Shown: piece by piece, positions 15,940 through 24,072 of the stretch
Numbering within the stretch: the stretch's first letter is position 1
How the letters are laid out: every line of letters begins with the position of its first letter
Origin: GCA-003244245 sp035606945
GTDB lineage: Bacteria > Actinomycetota > Actinomycetes > Mycobacteriales > Pseudonocardiaceae
Direction of reading: 5' to 3'
DNA: 64,000 nucleotides
Assembly (NCBI GenBank): GCA_035606945.1
Contig: DATNDR010000050.1
Location: 1 to 64,000, forward strand
The notes under the pieces: model-generated
Seen by the model: only the letters and a program-made list of their open reading frames with translations
Told to the model about the DNA's origin: nothing
Database searches by the model: none
Position numbers and translations under genes: made by a program

Positions 15940-18284
15940 CCGGCGTGCTGGCGCGGCCGGAGACGGGCGTCCCGGACTCCGGCACGCTCATCGAGGCCTC
16001 GCAGGTGCCGCGGTGGTTGCGGCTGCACTGGATGCTGGCGGTGTTACTCGGGATCGGTGCCGGCTGGCGGCTGCTCACCGTGCTGGCCTACCAGCCCGCG
16101 ATCCTCTACATCGACTCCTTCAGCTACCTGGACAACATCCACGACCTACGCCCCGATGGCCTGCGCCCGATCGGCTATGACCTCATCCTGAACGTCCTGC
16201 TGCCCTTGGGTGGCCTGCGTGCGGTGGCCGTGGTGCAACACCTGCTCGGGCTGGCTATCGCGGTAATGATGTACCGGCTGCTGCTACGCCACGGTGCCCG
16301 CCGCTGGCTGGCGGCACTGGCGACCGCGCCGGTGCTGCTCGACGCCTACCAGGTGCAGATCGAGCACAACATCATGCCCGACGTCTGGTTCCAGGCGGCA
16401 CTGGTGGTGATCATCTGGGTGCTGACCTGGCGCGGATTGCCCAGCCCGTGGCACGCCGCAGGCGCTGGTGCGCTGATCGGCTTCGCGGTCATCGTGCGGC
16501 TGGTCGGCATAGCGCTGCTGGTTCCCGCGCTCGGTTACCTGGTCGTGGCCGGGTCGCTGTGGGTCAGCCGCAACGGTTGGCGGCGCATCGGGCTGCGGGC
16601 CGGTGCCATGGCTGCCGGCTTCGCGGTGCTGCTCGTCGGATACGCCGGCTACTACCGGATCACCATCGGCGTCTGGGGAATCAGCGGTGCCAGCGACGGA
16701 GTGTTGTACGGCCGCGCCGCGGCCATCGCCGACTGCGACCGCATCCCGGCGGGAACATCCGAGCGCGCCGTGTGCCCGATCGAGCCACGCGACCAGCGCT
16801 TCGGAGTCGACTACTACGTCCACGACCTGGCGTCGCCGGCGCTGACCGTCGTGTTGCCGCCAGGCGAGTTGATGGATGCGGTGCAGGCTTCCTTCGCCCG
16901 CCAGGTGTTCGCCAATCAGCCCGTCGATCTGGCGATCGCGATCAGCAAGGACTTCCTCAAGGGTTTCCGCCCGGTCCGCGTCGATGACGCCAATGACGTC
17001 CCGGTCGAGCGCTGGTATTTCCAGCCCTCCTACCCGTATTGGGGGATCCAGGGCCGGGTCAACACCAGGGCCTTCGAGTTCGGTGGCGTGCCGATCGGGG
17101 TCAACCACACGCTCGCCGAACTGCTGCGGGGCTACCAGCTCACCGTCGGGTACACCCCCGGCCCGCTGCTCGGCGCGGGGCTGGCGATAGGCCTGCTCGG
17201 GGGATTCGGCATCGGTAATGCCCGCCGGTCGGGGATTCGCGCCGCCAGCCTGCTGGTCTCTGGTTTCGGTGTCACCGTGCTGCTCACCGCGGCGGCGTTC
17301 GAGTTCTCCTGGCGTTACCAGCTGCCGGGATTGGTCTTGCTGCCGATGGCGGGCGCGCTCGGGATCACCGCCTTCACCGGACCGCTGCGCAGGCCGGGCC
17401 CGCGGCGCAAGGTGAACCCGCCGATGCAGCCGTACCCCGATGCCGTCGACACCGCCACGGTGAATGCCTTCATCTCCGCGTCCGGCGAGGTGGCTTTCGC
17501 GCCGGTAGTGGTGATCATCGCCGCCTACAACGAGGAGAACGGTATCGGCGCGGTACTCGCCGCGGTGCCTCCGATCAGCTGCGGCGTCCCGGTGGACACC
17601 CTGGTGATCGTCGACGGCGGCACCGACGGCACCGCGGAGGTGGCCCGTCGCTGCGGCGCCCGGGTCTGCGAGATGCCGGCCAACCGGGGACAGGGTGCGG
17701 CGCTGCGGCTGGGCTACGGGCTGGCCCGTCTCGGTGGCGCCCGGTACCTCGTCACCACCGACGCCGACGGCCAGTACGACCTGGCGGAACTGCCGCAGCT
17801 GCTGCAGCCGTTGATCGATGACGAGGCCGATTTCGTCACCGGCTCGCGGGCCCTGGGTCGGCGGGAGACCTCCGATCCCATCCGGCATCTCGGAGTGCAC
17901 GTCTTCGCGTGGCTGGCCAGCACCCTGACCAGGCAACGGCTGACCGACACCTCCTTCGGCTTCCGCGCGATGAAGGCGGAGGTCACCGAGACCGTCACCC
18001 TCACGCAGGCCCAGTATCAGGCCTCTGAACTGCTGCTCGGCGTGATCTCGCACGGCTACCGGGTGCGGGAGCAGCCCATGACGATGCTGGCGCGCACCGC
18101 CGGTAAGACCAAGAAGGGCAACAACTTCGTCTACGGGCTTCGCTACGCCCGGGTGCTGGTGGGCACCTGGTCGCGGGAATCCCGGATACGGCGACGCCGC
18201 GCGGCTGGGTTGGCTGTGTCGGACTCCGCGCCGAACACCAACCGATCCAGCAAGGCGAATTTCAGCACGAAGACCGGCAGGTAG
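15936..18284 (+). CDS. Fusion of a multi-span GT-C-like domain and a GT2 (DPM1-like) domain
   Basis: 782-residue protein. Residues about 30-490 are a polytopic membrane region with roughly ten spans and an acidic motif YIDSFSYLDN in the first external loop, as in GT-C glycosyltransferases. Residues about 520-750 are a cytoplasmic GT2 domain related to polyprenyl-phosphate mannosyl/glucosyl synthases: VVIIAAYNEENGIGAV, DGGTDGTAEVA, the metal-binding TTDADGQYD, and DTSFGFRAMK. The GT2 part could make a polyprenyl-phosphate sugar that the GT-C part transfers outside. GTG 15936 overlaps the epimerase stop. The last 142 bp overlap gtrA on the other strand. Confidence 0.82.
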   Translation: MTGVLARPETGVPDSGTLIEASQVPRWLRLHWMLAVLLGIGAGWRLLTVLAYQPAILYIDSFSYLDNIHDLRPDGLRPIGYDLILNVLLPLGGLRAVAVVQHLLGLAIAVMMYRLLLRHGARRWLAALATAPVLLDAYQVQIEHNIMPDVWFQAALVVIIWVLTWRGLPSPWHAAGAGALIGFAVIVRLVGIALLVPALGYLVVAGSLWVSRNGWRRIGLRAGAMAAGFAVLLVGYAGYYRITIGVWGISGASDGVLYGRAAAIADCDRIPAGTSERAVCPIEPRDQRFGVDYYVHDLASPALTVVLPPGELMDAVQASFARQVFANQPVDLAIAISKDFLKGFRPVRVDDANDVPVERWYFQPSYPYWGIQGRVNTRAFEFGGVPIGVNHTLAELLRGYQLTVGYTPGPLLGAGLAIGLLGGFGIGNARRSGIRAASLLVSGFGVTVLLTAAAFEFSWRYQLPGLVLLPMAGALGITAFTGPLRRPGPRRKVNPPMQPYPDAVDTATVNAFISASGEVAFAPVVVIIAAYNEENGIGAVLAAVPPISCGVPVDTLVIVDGGTDGTAEVARRCGARVCEMPANRGQGAALRLGYGLARLGGARYLVTTDADGQYDLAELPQLLQPLIDDEADFVTGSRALGRRETSDPIRHLGVHVFAWLASTLTRQRLTDTSFGFRAMKAEVTETVTLTQAQYQASELLLGVISHGYRVREQPMTMLARTAGKTKKGNNFVYGLRYARVLVGTWSRESRIRRRRAAGLAVSDSAPNTNRSSKANFSTKTGR

Positions 18285-18733
18285 CTCAGGCCGTAGACGA
18301 CCGCGATGACAGCGGTCCGTAACGCGTGGTCGGCGATCGCGCCGCCCAGCAGCCGGTCGACGGCAGTGGTGATGCCGACCGCCACCAGGCCACTGAACGT
18401 GATGACCGCCAGGTAGGGCACCAGTTCGCGGCGCATCCCCACCGGTCCGGAGCGCCGCCACGTCCAGAACCGGTGGATGAGGAAGTTCGGTATCGCTCCG
18501 GCCACGAAGGCCACCGCCCCGGACACCGCGGCCGACGCATCGAGCACCCCGAACAGCAGGACCAACGTCAGCTGGCTACACGCCGTGGAGACCACCGTGC
18601 CCGCGGCGAACCGGGTGAACAACCTGGCCAGTCGGGAGCGGGCGAGCTGTCGGAGCACTCCGTCATCTTCGCAGACGTCCCGGTAGGCGTTGTTGGTGTT
18701 CGGCGAGCTCATCTGATAGGCAAGCGCATCCAC
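18143..18733 (-). CDS. GtrA-family membrane protein
   Basis: 196-residue protein with four predicted membrane spans and the GtrA family pattern. A FTRFAAGTVVSTACSQLTLV first span is followed by IPNFLIHRFWTW, the typical N-F-x2-H-R-x-W-x-W motif. GtrA proteins are thought to flip or handle polyprenyl-phosphate-linked sugars, which suits the adjacent GT2/GT-C protein. The C-terminal basic tail is encoded antisense to the end of that gene. The start could be ATG 18712 (MSSPNTNNAY) instead of 18733. Confidence 0.82.
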   Translation of the reverse strand: MDALAYQMSSPNTNNAYRDVCEDDGVLRQLARSRLARLFTRFAAGTVVSTACSQLTLVLLFGVLDASAAVSGAVAFVAGAIPNFLIHRFWTWRRSGPVGMRRELVPYLAVITFSGLVAVGITTAVDRLLGGAIADHALRTAVIAVVYGLSYLPVFVLKFALLDRLVFGAESDTANPAARRRRIRDSRDQVPTSTRA

Positions 18734-18756
18734 TTAGGCTGGCGGAAGGAAACACG

Positions 18757-19908
18757 GTGCGGATCCTCATTCTCGGTGGTGACGGTTATCTGGGCTGGCC
18801 TACCGCCGTGCATCTGTCAGATCGGGGGCACGACGTCGCCGTGCTGGACAACTTCGCCCGGCGTTCCTCCGACAACGAGTTGGGGCTGCAAAGCCTGGTA
18901 CCGATCGAGTCGCTGCATCACCGGGTGCAAGCCTGGCGTGAGGTGTCCGGTCGCTGCCTCGACCTGTTCGTCGGAGACCTGTTGGACGCCGAGTTTTTCG
19001 TCGATGTCGTGCGCCGCTTCCGGCCTGATGCGATCGTGCACTACGCCGAGCAGCGGTCCGCGCCGTACTCGATGATCGATCGCAAGCACGCGGTGTATAC
19101 CCAGCACAACAATGTCGTCGGCACCCTGAACGTGATGTTCGCGATCGCCGAGGTGGACCGCGACATCCACCTCGTCAAGCTCGGCACGATGGGCGAGTAC
19201 GGCACTCCCAACATCGACATCGAGGAGGGCTGGCTCACCGTCGAGCACAACGGCCGCACCGACCGGGTGCTGTTCCCCAAGAAACCGGGCTCGTTCTACC
19301 ACCTCACGAAGGTGCATGACAGCCACAACATCGAGTTCGGTTGCCGGACGTGGGGCTTGCGGGCGACCGATCTCAACCAGGGCGTGGTCTACGGTCAGCA
19401 AACCGATCAGACTGCGCGCGATCCCCGGCTGGCCACCCGTTTCGACTACGACGAGATCTTCGGTACGGTGCTCAACCGCTTCGTCATCCAGGCGGTGCTG
19501 GGACATCCGCTGACCGTCTACGGGGCGGGCGGGCAGACCAGGGGCATCATCGACGTCCGGGACACCATCGAGTGCATCCGGTTAGCCTGCGAGAACCCCG
19601 CCGCCGCCGGTGAGTTCCGGGTGTTCAACCAGATCACCGAGACGATGTCGGTGGCAGACATCGCCAAGACCGTCGCGGCCACCTTCCCGGGGAACGTGGA
19701 GATCGAGTACCTGGACAATCCCCGGGTGGAGCTCGACGAGCACTACTACAACGTGGTGCACACCGGCCTGGTCGAGCTGGGCTTGCAGCCGCATCTGCTG
19801 TCCGACACCCTGATCGACTCTCTGTTCGCCATCGCCGCCCGCCACATCGACCGAGCCGACCCTTCAGCGATGCGCCCCACCGTCAACTGGCGCACGCCCA
19901 CCAATTAA
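18757..19908 (+). CDS. sqd1: UDP-sulfoquinovose synthase (SQD1-type)
   Basis: Nucleotide-sugar enzyme that makes UDP-sulfoquinovose from UDP-glucose and sulfite with bound NAD. The match to plant SQD1 is striking and continuous: GGDGYLGW, EQRSAPYSMIDRKHAVYTQ, LGTMGEYGTPNIDIEEG, ATDLNQGVVYG, and YGAGGQTRGIIDVRDT. The catalytic triad equivalents are Thr144, Tyr181 and Lys185, one position off the plant numbering. 383 residues, normal for the mature enzyme. GTG 18757 has GGAAGG upstream. No sulfolipid synthase is recognisable beside it. The neighbours are an epimerase, a membrane glycosyltransferase and GtrA, so the sulfo-sugar may enter a glycolipid or surface glycan. Confidence 0.9.
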   Translation: MRILILGGDGYLGWPTAVHLSDRGHDVAVLDNFARRSSDNELGLQSLVPIESLHHRVQAWREVSGRCLDLFVGDLLDAEFFVDVVRRFRPDAIVHYAEQRSAPYSMIDRKHAVYTQHNNVVGTLNVMFAIAEVDRDIHLVKLGTMGEYGTPNIDIEEGWLTVEHNGRTDRVLFPKKPGSFYHLTKVHDSHNIEFGCRTWGLRATDLNQGVVYGQQTDQTARDPRLATRFDYDEIFGTVLNRFVIQAVLGHPLTVYGAGGQTRGIIDVRDTIECIRLACENPAAAGEFRVFNQITETMSVADIAKTVAATFPGNVEIEYLDNPRVELDEHYYNVVHTGLVELGLQPHLLSDTLIDSLFAIAARHIDRADPSAMRPTVNWRTPTN

Positions 19909-19972
19909 CCCGGCATGGAGACATATCGGGGTTTTGAGGGCCGCTTTTACCCCGATATGTCTCCATGCCGGG
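19909..19972. repeat. Palindromic repeat, family A copy 2
   Basis: Perfect 24-bp inverted repeat, arms 19909-19932 and 19949-19972, 16-base loop. It starts at the first base after the sqd1 stop codon. The arm contains CATGGAGACATATCGGGG. It lies between the 3' ends of convergent sqd1 and glgM and could act as a two-way terminator. Confidence 0.9.
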
Positions 19973-19981
19973 ATGAGGGGA

Positions 19982-20096
19982 TCAGCGGGCGGCGAGGGCG
20001 GCGCGGACGGAGGCGACGACGGCGGCCGGGTTGCGGAGTTGGCGGGCGGTGACGAATAGCACATCCCAGCCGGCGGCTTGTCGTGGAAAGGGGCAG
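19982..20096 (-). pseudogene. Decayed C-terminal fragment, DUF559/AbiEi-like (tentative)
   Basis: On the minus strand a 37-codon open stretch ends in a stop at 19982 and reads RQAAGWDVLFVTARQLRNP followed by an alanine/valine-rich helix. This pattern (GW-x-V-L-x-x-T, a Pro, then a short helix at the protein end) resembles the tail of DUF559 or AbiEi-like proteins of actinobacteria. No start or upstream domain remains, and the glgM stop follows directly. It is probably a leftover of a gene lost by deletion next to the palindromic repeat. The family call is tentative. Confidence 0.35.
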
Positions 20097-20097
20097 G

Positions 20098-21252
20098 CTA
20101 GGGGAGGAGTTGGTGGTAGAGGTGCAGGGTGCGGTCGGCGACGGCGGACCAGGAGAACTCACTGATGGCGCGTTCGCGACCGGCTTGACCCATCGCGGCG
20201 ACGCGGTCAGGATCGGCCAGTAGCTCGTTGACGCGGTGTGCCAAGCCACATCGGAAACCGGCTGGATTCTGCTCGTCATAGGGAACCAGCAGGCCGGTAA
20301 CGCCGTCTTCGACGACCTCGGGGATTCCGCCCACGGCGGAGGCGACCACTGGGGTGCCGCAGGCCATCGCTTCGAGATTGACGATTCCCAGCGGTTCGTA
20401 CACCGACGGGCAGATGAACACGGTGGCCGCCGACAGCACCTGCCGGATGTCCTCGATGGGCAGCATGTCCGGCACCCAGATCACCCCGGGCCGGGTCGCG
20501 GACAGTTTCGCCACCGCAGCGCGGGCTTCGGCTTCGATCTCCGAGGTGTCCGGTGCGCCCGCGCACAGCAGCAACTGGGCGCCGTGATCGATGTGATGGG
20601 CCGCCGCGAGCAGGTGGTCAACGCCCTTCTGCCGGGTGATCCGCCCTACGAATACCACGATCGGGCGAGCCGGATCAGCCCCGAACCGGCGGAGCGCATC
20701 GGTGTCCGGGACCGGGCGGTAGATGTCGGCGTCGATGCCGTTGCGCACCACGTGCACCCGCTCGGGGTGCACGGTGGGGTAGCAGTCCAACACATCGGCG
20801 CGCATCCCGTCGGAGACCGCGATGATCGCGTCGGCGTGCTCGTAAGCAGTGCGTTCCACCCACGACGACACTCGGTAGCCACCGCCGAGCTGTTCGGCCT
20901 TCCAGGGCCTGCGGGGCTCCAACGAGTGTGCGGTGATCACATGCGGGATGCCGTGCAGCAGGTGGGCCAAGTGACCGCCCATGTTGGCGTACCAGGTGTG
21001 CGAGTGCACCAGGTCTACCTCAGCCAGCGCGTCGGCCATCGCCAGATCCACCGACAAGGTCTGCAACGCCTGGTTGGCGGTAGCCAGTCCTGGTGCCACC
21101 GCGTGGTTGTGCGCCTGCGGGCGGGGCGAGCCGAAGCAATGCACCTCGACGTCACACCGCTTGCGCAGCTCGGTCACCAGCTGGCCGACGTGCACCCCGG
21201 CGCCGCCGTACACCTCGGGCGGGTACTCCCGGGTCAGGACTCCGATACGCAC
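20098..21252 (-). CDS. glgM: GT4-family glycogen synthase / maltose-1-phosphate synthase (GlgM)
   Basis: Retaining GT-B glycosyltransferase, 384 residues. It has the N-terminal PPEVYGGAGVHVGQLVTEL glucan/donor loop, HSHTWYANMGGHLA, FVGRITRQKGVDHLLAA, and the donor-binding YEPLGIVNLEAMACGTPVV with the conserved Glu pair. Length and sequence match the actinobacterial type (Rv1212c), which in mycobacteria uses ADP-glucose and glucose-1-phosphate to make maltose-1-phosphate for the GlgE alpha-glucan pathway. GTG start at 21252. It is divergent from glgC, which supplies ADP-glucose. The choice of GlgM over a plain GlgA activity rests on that synteny. Confidence 0.88.
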   Translation of the reverse strand: MRIGVLTREYPPEVYGGAGVHVGQLVTELRKRCDVEVHCFGSPRPQAHNHAVAPGLATANQALQTLSVDLAMADALAEVDLVHSHTWYANMGGHLAHLLHGIPHVITAHSLEPRRPWKAEQLGGGYRVSSWVERTAYEHADAIIAVSDGMRADVLDCYPTVHPERVHVVRNGIDADIYRPVPDTDALRRFGADPARPIVVFVGRITRQKGVDHLLAAAHHIDHGAQLLLCAGAPDTSEIEAEARAAVAKLSATRPGVIWVPDMLPIEDIRQVLSAATVFICPSVYEPLGIVNLEAMACGTPVVASAVGGIPEVVEDGVTGLLVPYDEQNPAGFRCGLAHRVNELLADPDRVAAMGQAGRERAISEFSWSAVADRTLHLYHQLLP

Positions 21253-21386
21253 GCCGAGTCACGCTAGCGTTTCTCCCGGCGGCGGTCACTGGCAGTATCC
21301 TCACCCGCTCTCACCAGTGAACATTAGATGACCAGCGGTGGGGCTCACGTGGCCACCCGGTGCAACCGGCGCTAGGGTGACCAATC

Positions 21387-22604
21387 GTGAAGGGACAGCC
21401 GCATGTGCTGGGCATCGTGCTTGCCGGCGGTGAGGGAAAGCGGTTGTGGCCACTGACCGCGGACCGGGCCAAACCGGCGGTTCCATTCGGAGGCAACTAC
21501 CGGCTTATCGATTTCGTACTGTCCAATTTGGTCAATGCCGGGTATATCCGGATTTGCGTGCTTACCCAATACAAGTCGCACTCATTGGACCGGCATATCA
21601 CCACGACGTGGCGGTTGTCGTCGATGCTGGGGCAGTACATTACCCCGGTACCCGCGCAGCAGCGGCTCGGGCCGCGGTGGTACACCGGCAGCGCAGACGC
21701 GATCTTCCAGTCGCTCAACCTGGTGTACGACGAGGCGCCCGAGTACATCGTCGTCTTCGGTGCCGATCACGTGTACCGAATGGACCCGTCGCAGATGGTG
21801 GAACAGCACATCGCCACCGGCTCGGGAGTGACCGTCGCCGGAATCCGGGTACCACGCGAGCAGGCCGGCGCCTTCGGATGCATCGGCGCGGACGCCTCCG
21901 GGCAGATCACCGAGTTCCTCGAGAAACCGGCGAGGCCGCCAGGCACCCCGGACGATCCCGACGTGGCGTTCGCGTCGATGGGCAACTACGTCTTCACCAC
22001 CAAGCTGCTGGTCTCGGCGCTGCGTGCGGACGCCACCAATCAGGATTCCGACCACGACATGGGCGGCGACGTGATCCCGATGCTGGTGGACGCCGGGGAG
22101 GCGGCGGTGTACGACTTCGCCGACAACGTGGTCCCCGGTGCCACCGATCGGGACCGCGGTTACTGGCGCGACGTCGGCACCCTGGACACGTACTACGACG
22201 CACACATGGACCTGGTGTCGGTGCATCCGGTGTTCAACCTGTACAACCGGGCATGGCCGATCCGCACCTCGATGCCCCCGCTGCCGCCCGCGAAGTTCGT
22301 CCAGGGCGGTTCGGCTCAGGAATCGATCGTGGGAGCCGGCTCGATCATCTCGGCCGCGCACGTGATCAACTCGGTGTTGTCGAGCGACGTCGTGGTCGAA
22401 GCCGGTGCCCATGTCGAGGGCAGCGTCCTGATGCCCGGTGTGCGGGTGGGTAAAGGAGCGGTGGTGCGCCGGGCGATCCTGGACAAGAACGTGCTGATCC
22501 CCGACGGCGCTCAGGTCGGGGTGGACCGTGATCTGGACCGTGAGCGCTACACGGTCAGTGGCGGCGACGTGGTGGTGCTGGGCAAGGGAGCCCATGCGGA
22601 GTGA
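21387..22604 (+). CDS. glgC: Glucose-1-phosphate adenylyltransferase (GlgC)
   Basis: Makes ADP-glucose from glucose-1-phosphate and ATP for glycogen/alpha-glucan synthesis. The pyrophosphorylase signature LAGGEGKRLWPLTADRAKPA is at residues 12-31, with GNYRLIDFVLSN, YTGSADAIFQSLN, FGADHVYRMD and FLEKPARPP. The C-terminal beta-helix covers roughly residues 300-400. 405 residues, normal. GTG 21387 start. It is divergently transcribed from glgM with a 134-bp spacer, as Rv1212c-Rv1213 in M. tuberculosis. A broken DUF998 gene overlaps its 3' end. Confidence 0.94.
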   Translation: MKGQPHVLGIVLAGGEGKRLWPLTADRAKPAVPFGGNYRLIDFVLSNLVNAGYIRICVLTQYKSHSLDRHITTTWRLSSMLGQYITPVPAQQRLGPRWYTGSADAIFQSLNLVYDEAPEYIVVFGADHVYRMDPSQMVEQHIATGSGVTVAGIRVPREQAGAFGCIGADASGQITEFLEKPARPPGTPDDPDVAFASMGNYVFTTKLLVSALRADATNQDSDHDMGGDVIPMLVDAGEAAVYDFADNVVPGATDRDRGYWRDVGTLDTYYDAHMDLVSVHPVFNLYNRAWPIRTSMPPLPPAKFVQGGSAQESIVGAGSIISAAHVINSVLSSDVVVEAGAHVEGSVLMPGVRVGKGAVVRRAILDKNVLIPDGAQVGVDRDLDRERYTVSGGDVVVLGKGAHAE

Positions 22605-23066
22605 GCGAGTGCCCTGGTGGGCTGTGCTGTCTTCGGGGTGCGCACCAGTGTTGCTCATCGGTGGTTGGCAACTGGCCGCAGCCCGGCAGCCAGGCGGTTT
22701 CGACCCGGTGCGCGAGACGATCAGTGCTCTGGCCGAGCCACCATCGTGCTGGCCGGGTTCCCGCAGCCGGTCACCGGCGATTCGGCGGAGCACGTCGCAG
22801 CCGCATCCGTCGCCCTGTCCGTGCTGTCGCTGTGGCCCGCATTGGCGTGGCGGCGTGGTGGCCGGCCGGGGCCTGGTGTCTGGTGGCTCGCCGCCACCGG
22901 GTTGCTGGGACTGCTTGGCTGGTTCGACATCGAGTACTTCAGCGGCAGCCCGCGCATTGGTCTGGTCGAGCGGGTCCTCACCGCAGCACAGGCACTGTGG
23001 CCGTTCGCAGCCGTGCTGATGGTGCGCCGGAGCAGGCGCCTGCTCCTCACCAAGACTGATCGGTAA
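22594..23066 (+). pseudogene. DUF998 membrane protein, internally deleted and frameshifted
   Basis: The start is intact: ATG 22594, inside the last codons of glgC, opens a frame with a first membrane span and the DUF998 signature FDPVRETISALA. At about 22735-22745 the homology jumps, in a different frame, to TIVLAGFPQPVTGDSAEH and then two or three more spans ending with GLVERVLTAAQALWPFAAVL (stop at 23066). The central 45-60 residues of the family (spans 2-3) are missing. This is what an out-of-frame internal deletion produces. The alternative, a sequencing error, would not explain the missing middle. Confidence 0.7.
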
Positions 23067-23122
23067 GCCAGAATCACCGGTAAGCGACGGGGAACAGCGC
23101 ACTCACCTCCGGGAGACCACGG

Positions 23123-24025
23123 ATGACAGCCCCGAATACGGCGGGCCCCGACGAGGCAGCCGGTCGCCGGCCGGCCGCCTCGCTCACCGATGCCATTGTC
23201 GGTTACTACGACCAGACCTGGCTCGACTACCGCCTGCTGTGGCTCAATCCGGACAATCTGGCTGTCCACTTCGGCTACACCGATGAGACCACCCGCAGCC
23301 ATACCGACGCGCTCAAGAACATGAACCGAGTCCTTGCGGATCGGGTGCAGATCAAGCCCGGCGAGCGGGTGCTGGATGCTGGATGTGGGGTGGGCGGCAG
23401 CAGCCTGTGGCTGGCCAAAGAGCGCCGCGCGGATGTGGTGGGTATCACGCTGGCCGCCCGGCAGGTCGACAAGGCGCGTAGCTACGCCGCCCGGCGCGGT
23501 TTGGCCAACCGCGTCCGCTTCGAGGTGTCCGACTTCACGGCGACGCCCTTCCCGGACGCCAGTTTCGACGTGGTGTGGGCGGTGGAGAGTCTGTGTCACG
23601 CACCTCAGAAGGCCGCCTTCTACCAGGAGGCCGCTCGGGTGCTGCGTCCTGGTGGACGCGTGGTCGTGGCTGATTTCGTCCGGGCCGGCCGCCCGCTGGA
23701 TGCCACCGGCGAGCGACTGCTGCACGAGTGGCTGTCCGGCTGGGCCGTTCCGGACATCGACACTCCCGGGGAACATACCGAGCATCTCGCTGCGGCCGGA
23801 TTCGTCGATACCCGGCTGGACGACGTGACCGCGCACACCCGCCCTTCGCTGCGCCGGTTGTATCGCATGGCGTGCTGGACCTACCCGCTCGCGGTGTACG
23901 GCCACGTCAAGGGCGTCCGTTCCGCTGTCCAGCACGGCAACGTGATCGCCTCAATCCGCCAGTACCAGGCGCTGCGCCACGGCGCATGGTTCTACAGCAT
24001 CCTCTCGGCCACCAAGCCATGCTGA
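23123..24025 (+). CDS. Class I SAM-dependent methyltransferase
   Basis: 300-residue class I methyltransferase. SAM-binding motif I is VLDAGCGVGGSSLWLA at about residues 85-100. VVGITLAARQVDKAR, DASFDVVWAVESLCH and VLRPGGRVVVADF are the later motifs. The overall pattern is closest to the tocopherol/sterol C-methyltransferase-like group, small-molecule methyltransferases acting on lipophilic substrates. The substrate is not determinable. It stands alone between the broken DUF998 gene and the convergent O-methyltransferase. Confidence 0.85.
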   Translation: MTAPNTAGPDEAAGRRPAASLTDAIVGYYDQTWLDYRLLWLNPDNLAVHFGYTDETTRSHTDALKNMNRVLADRVQIKPGERVLDAGCGVGGSSLWLAKERRADVVGITLAARQVDKARSYAARRGLANRVRFEVSDFTATPFPDASFDVVWAVESLCHAPQKAAFYQEAARVLRPGGRVVVADFVRAGRPLDATGERLLHEWLSGWAVPDIDTPGEHTEHLAAAGFVDTRLDDVTAHTRPSLRRLYRMACWTYPLAVYGHVKGVRSAVQHGNVIASIRQYQALRHGAWFYSILSATKPC

Positions 24026-24072
24026 ACTCAGCGAACGCTCCGGTGGAGGAGGCCGGCTAAGGGCTGGACGGG

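Noticed and set aside
16284..18461. 725-codon open frame on the minus strand
   Set aside because: It is antisense to the GT-C/GT2 fusion and gtrA. Composition is His/Gly/Gln/Arg-rich without motifs, an effect of high GC.
19864..20064. 66-codon minus-strand frame MCYSSPPANS
   Set aside because: Wrong frame over the repeat and remnant. Pro/Ser/Ala low complexity with no ribosome site.
21582..23102. 506-codon open frame on the minus strand
   Set aside because: Antisense to glgC and the DUF998 remnant. Low-complexity His/Arg/Gln protein.
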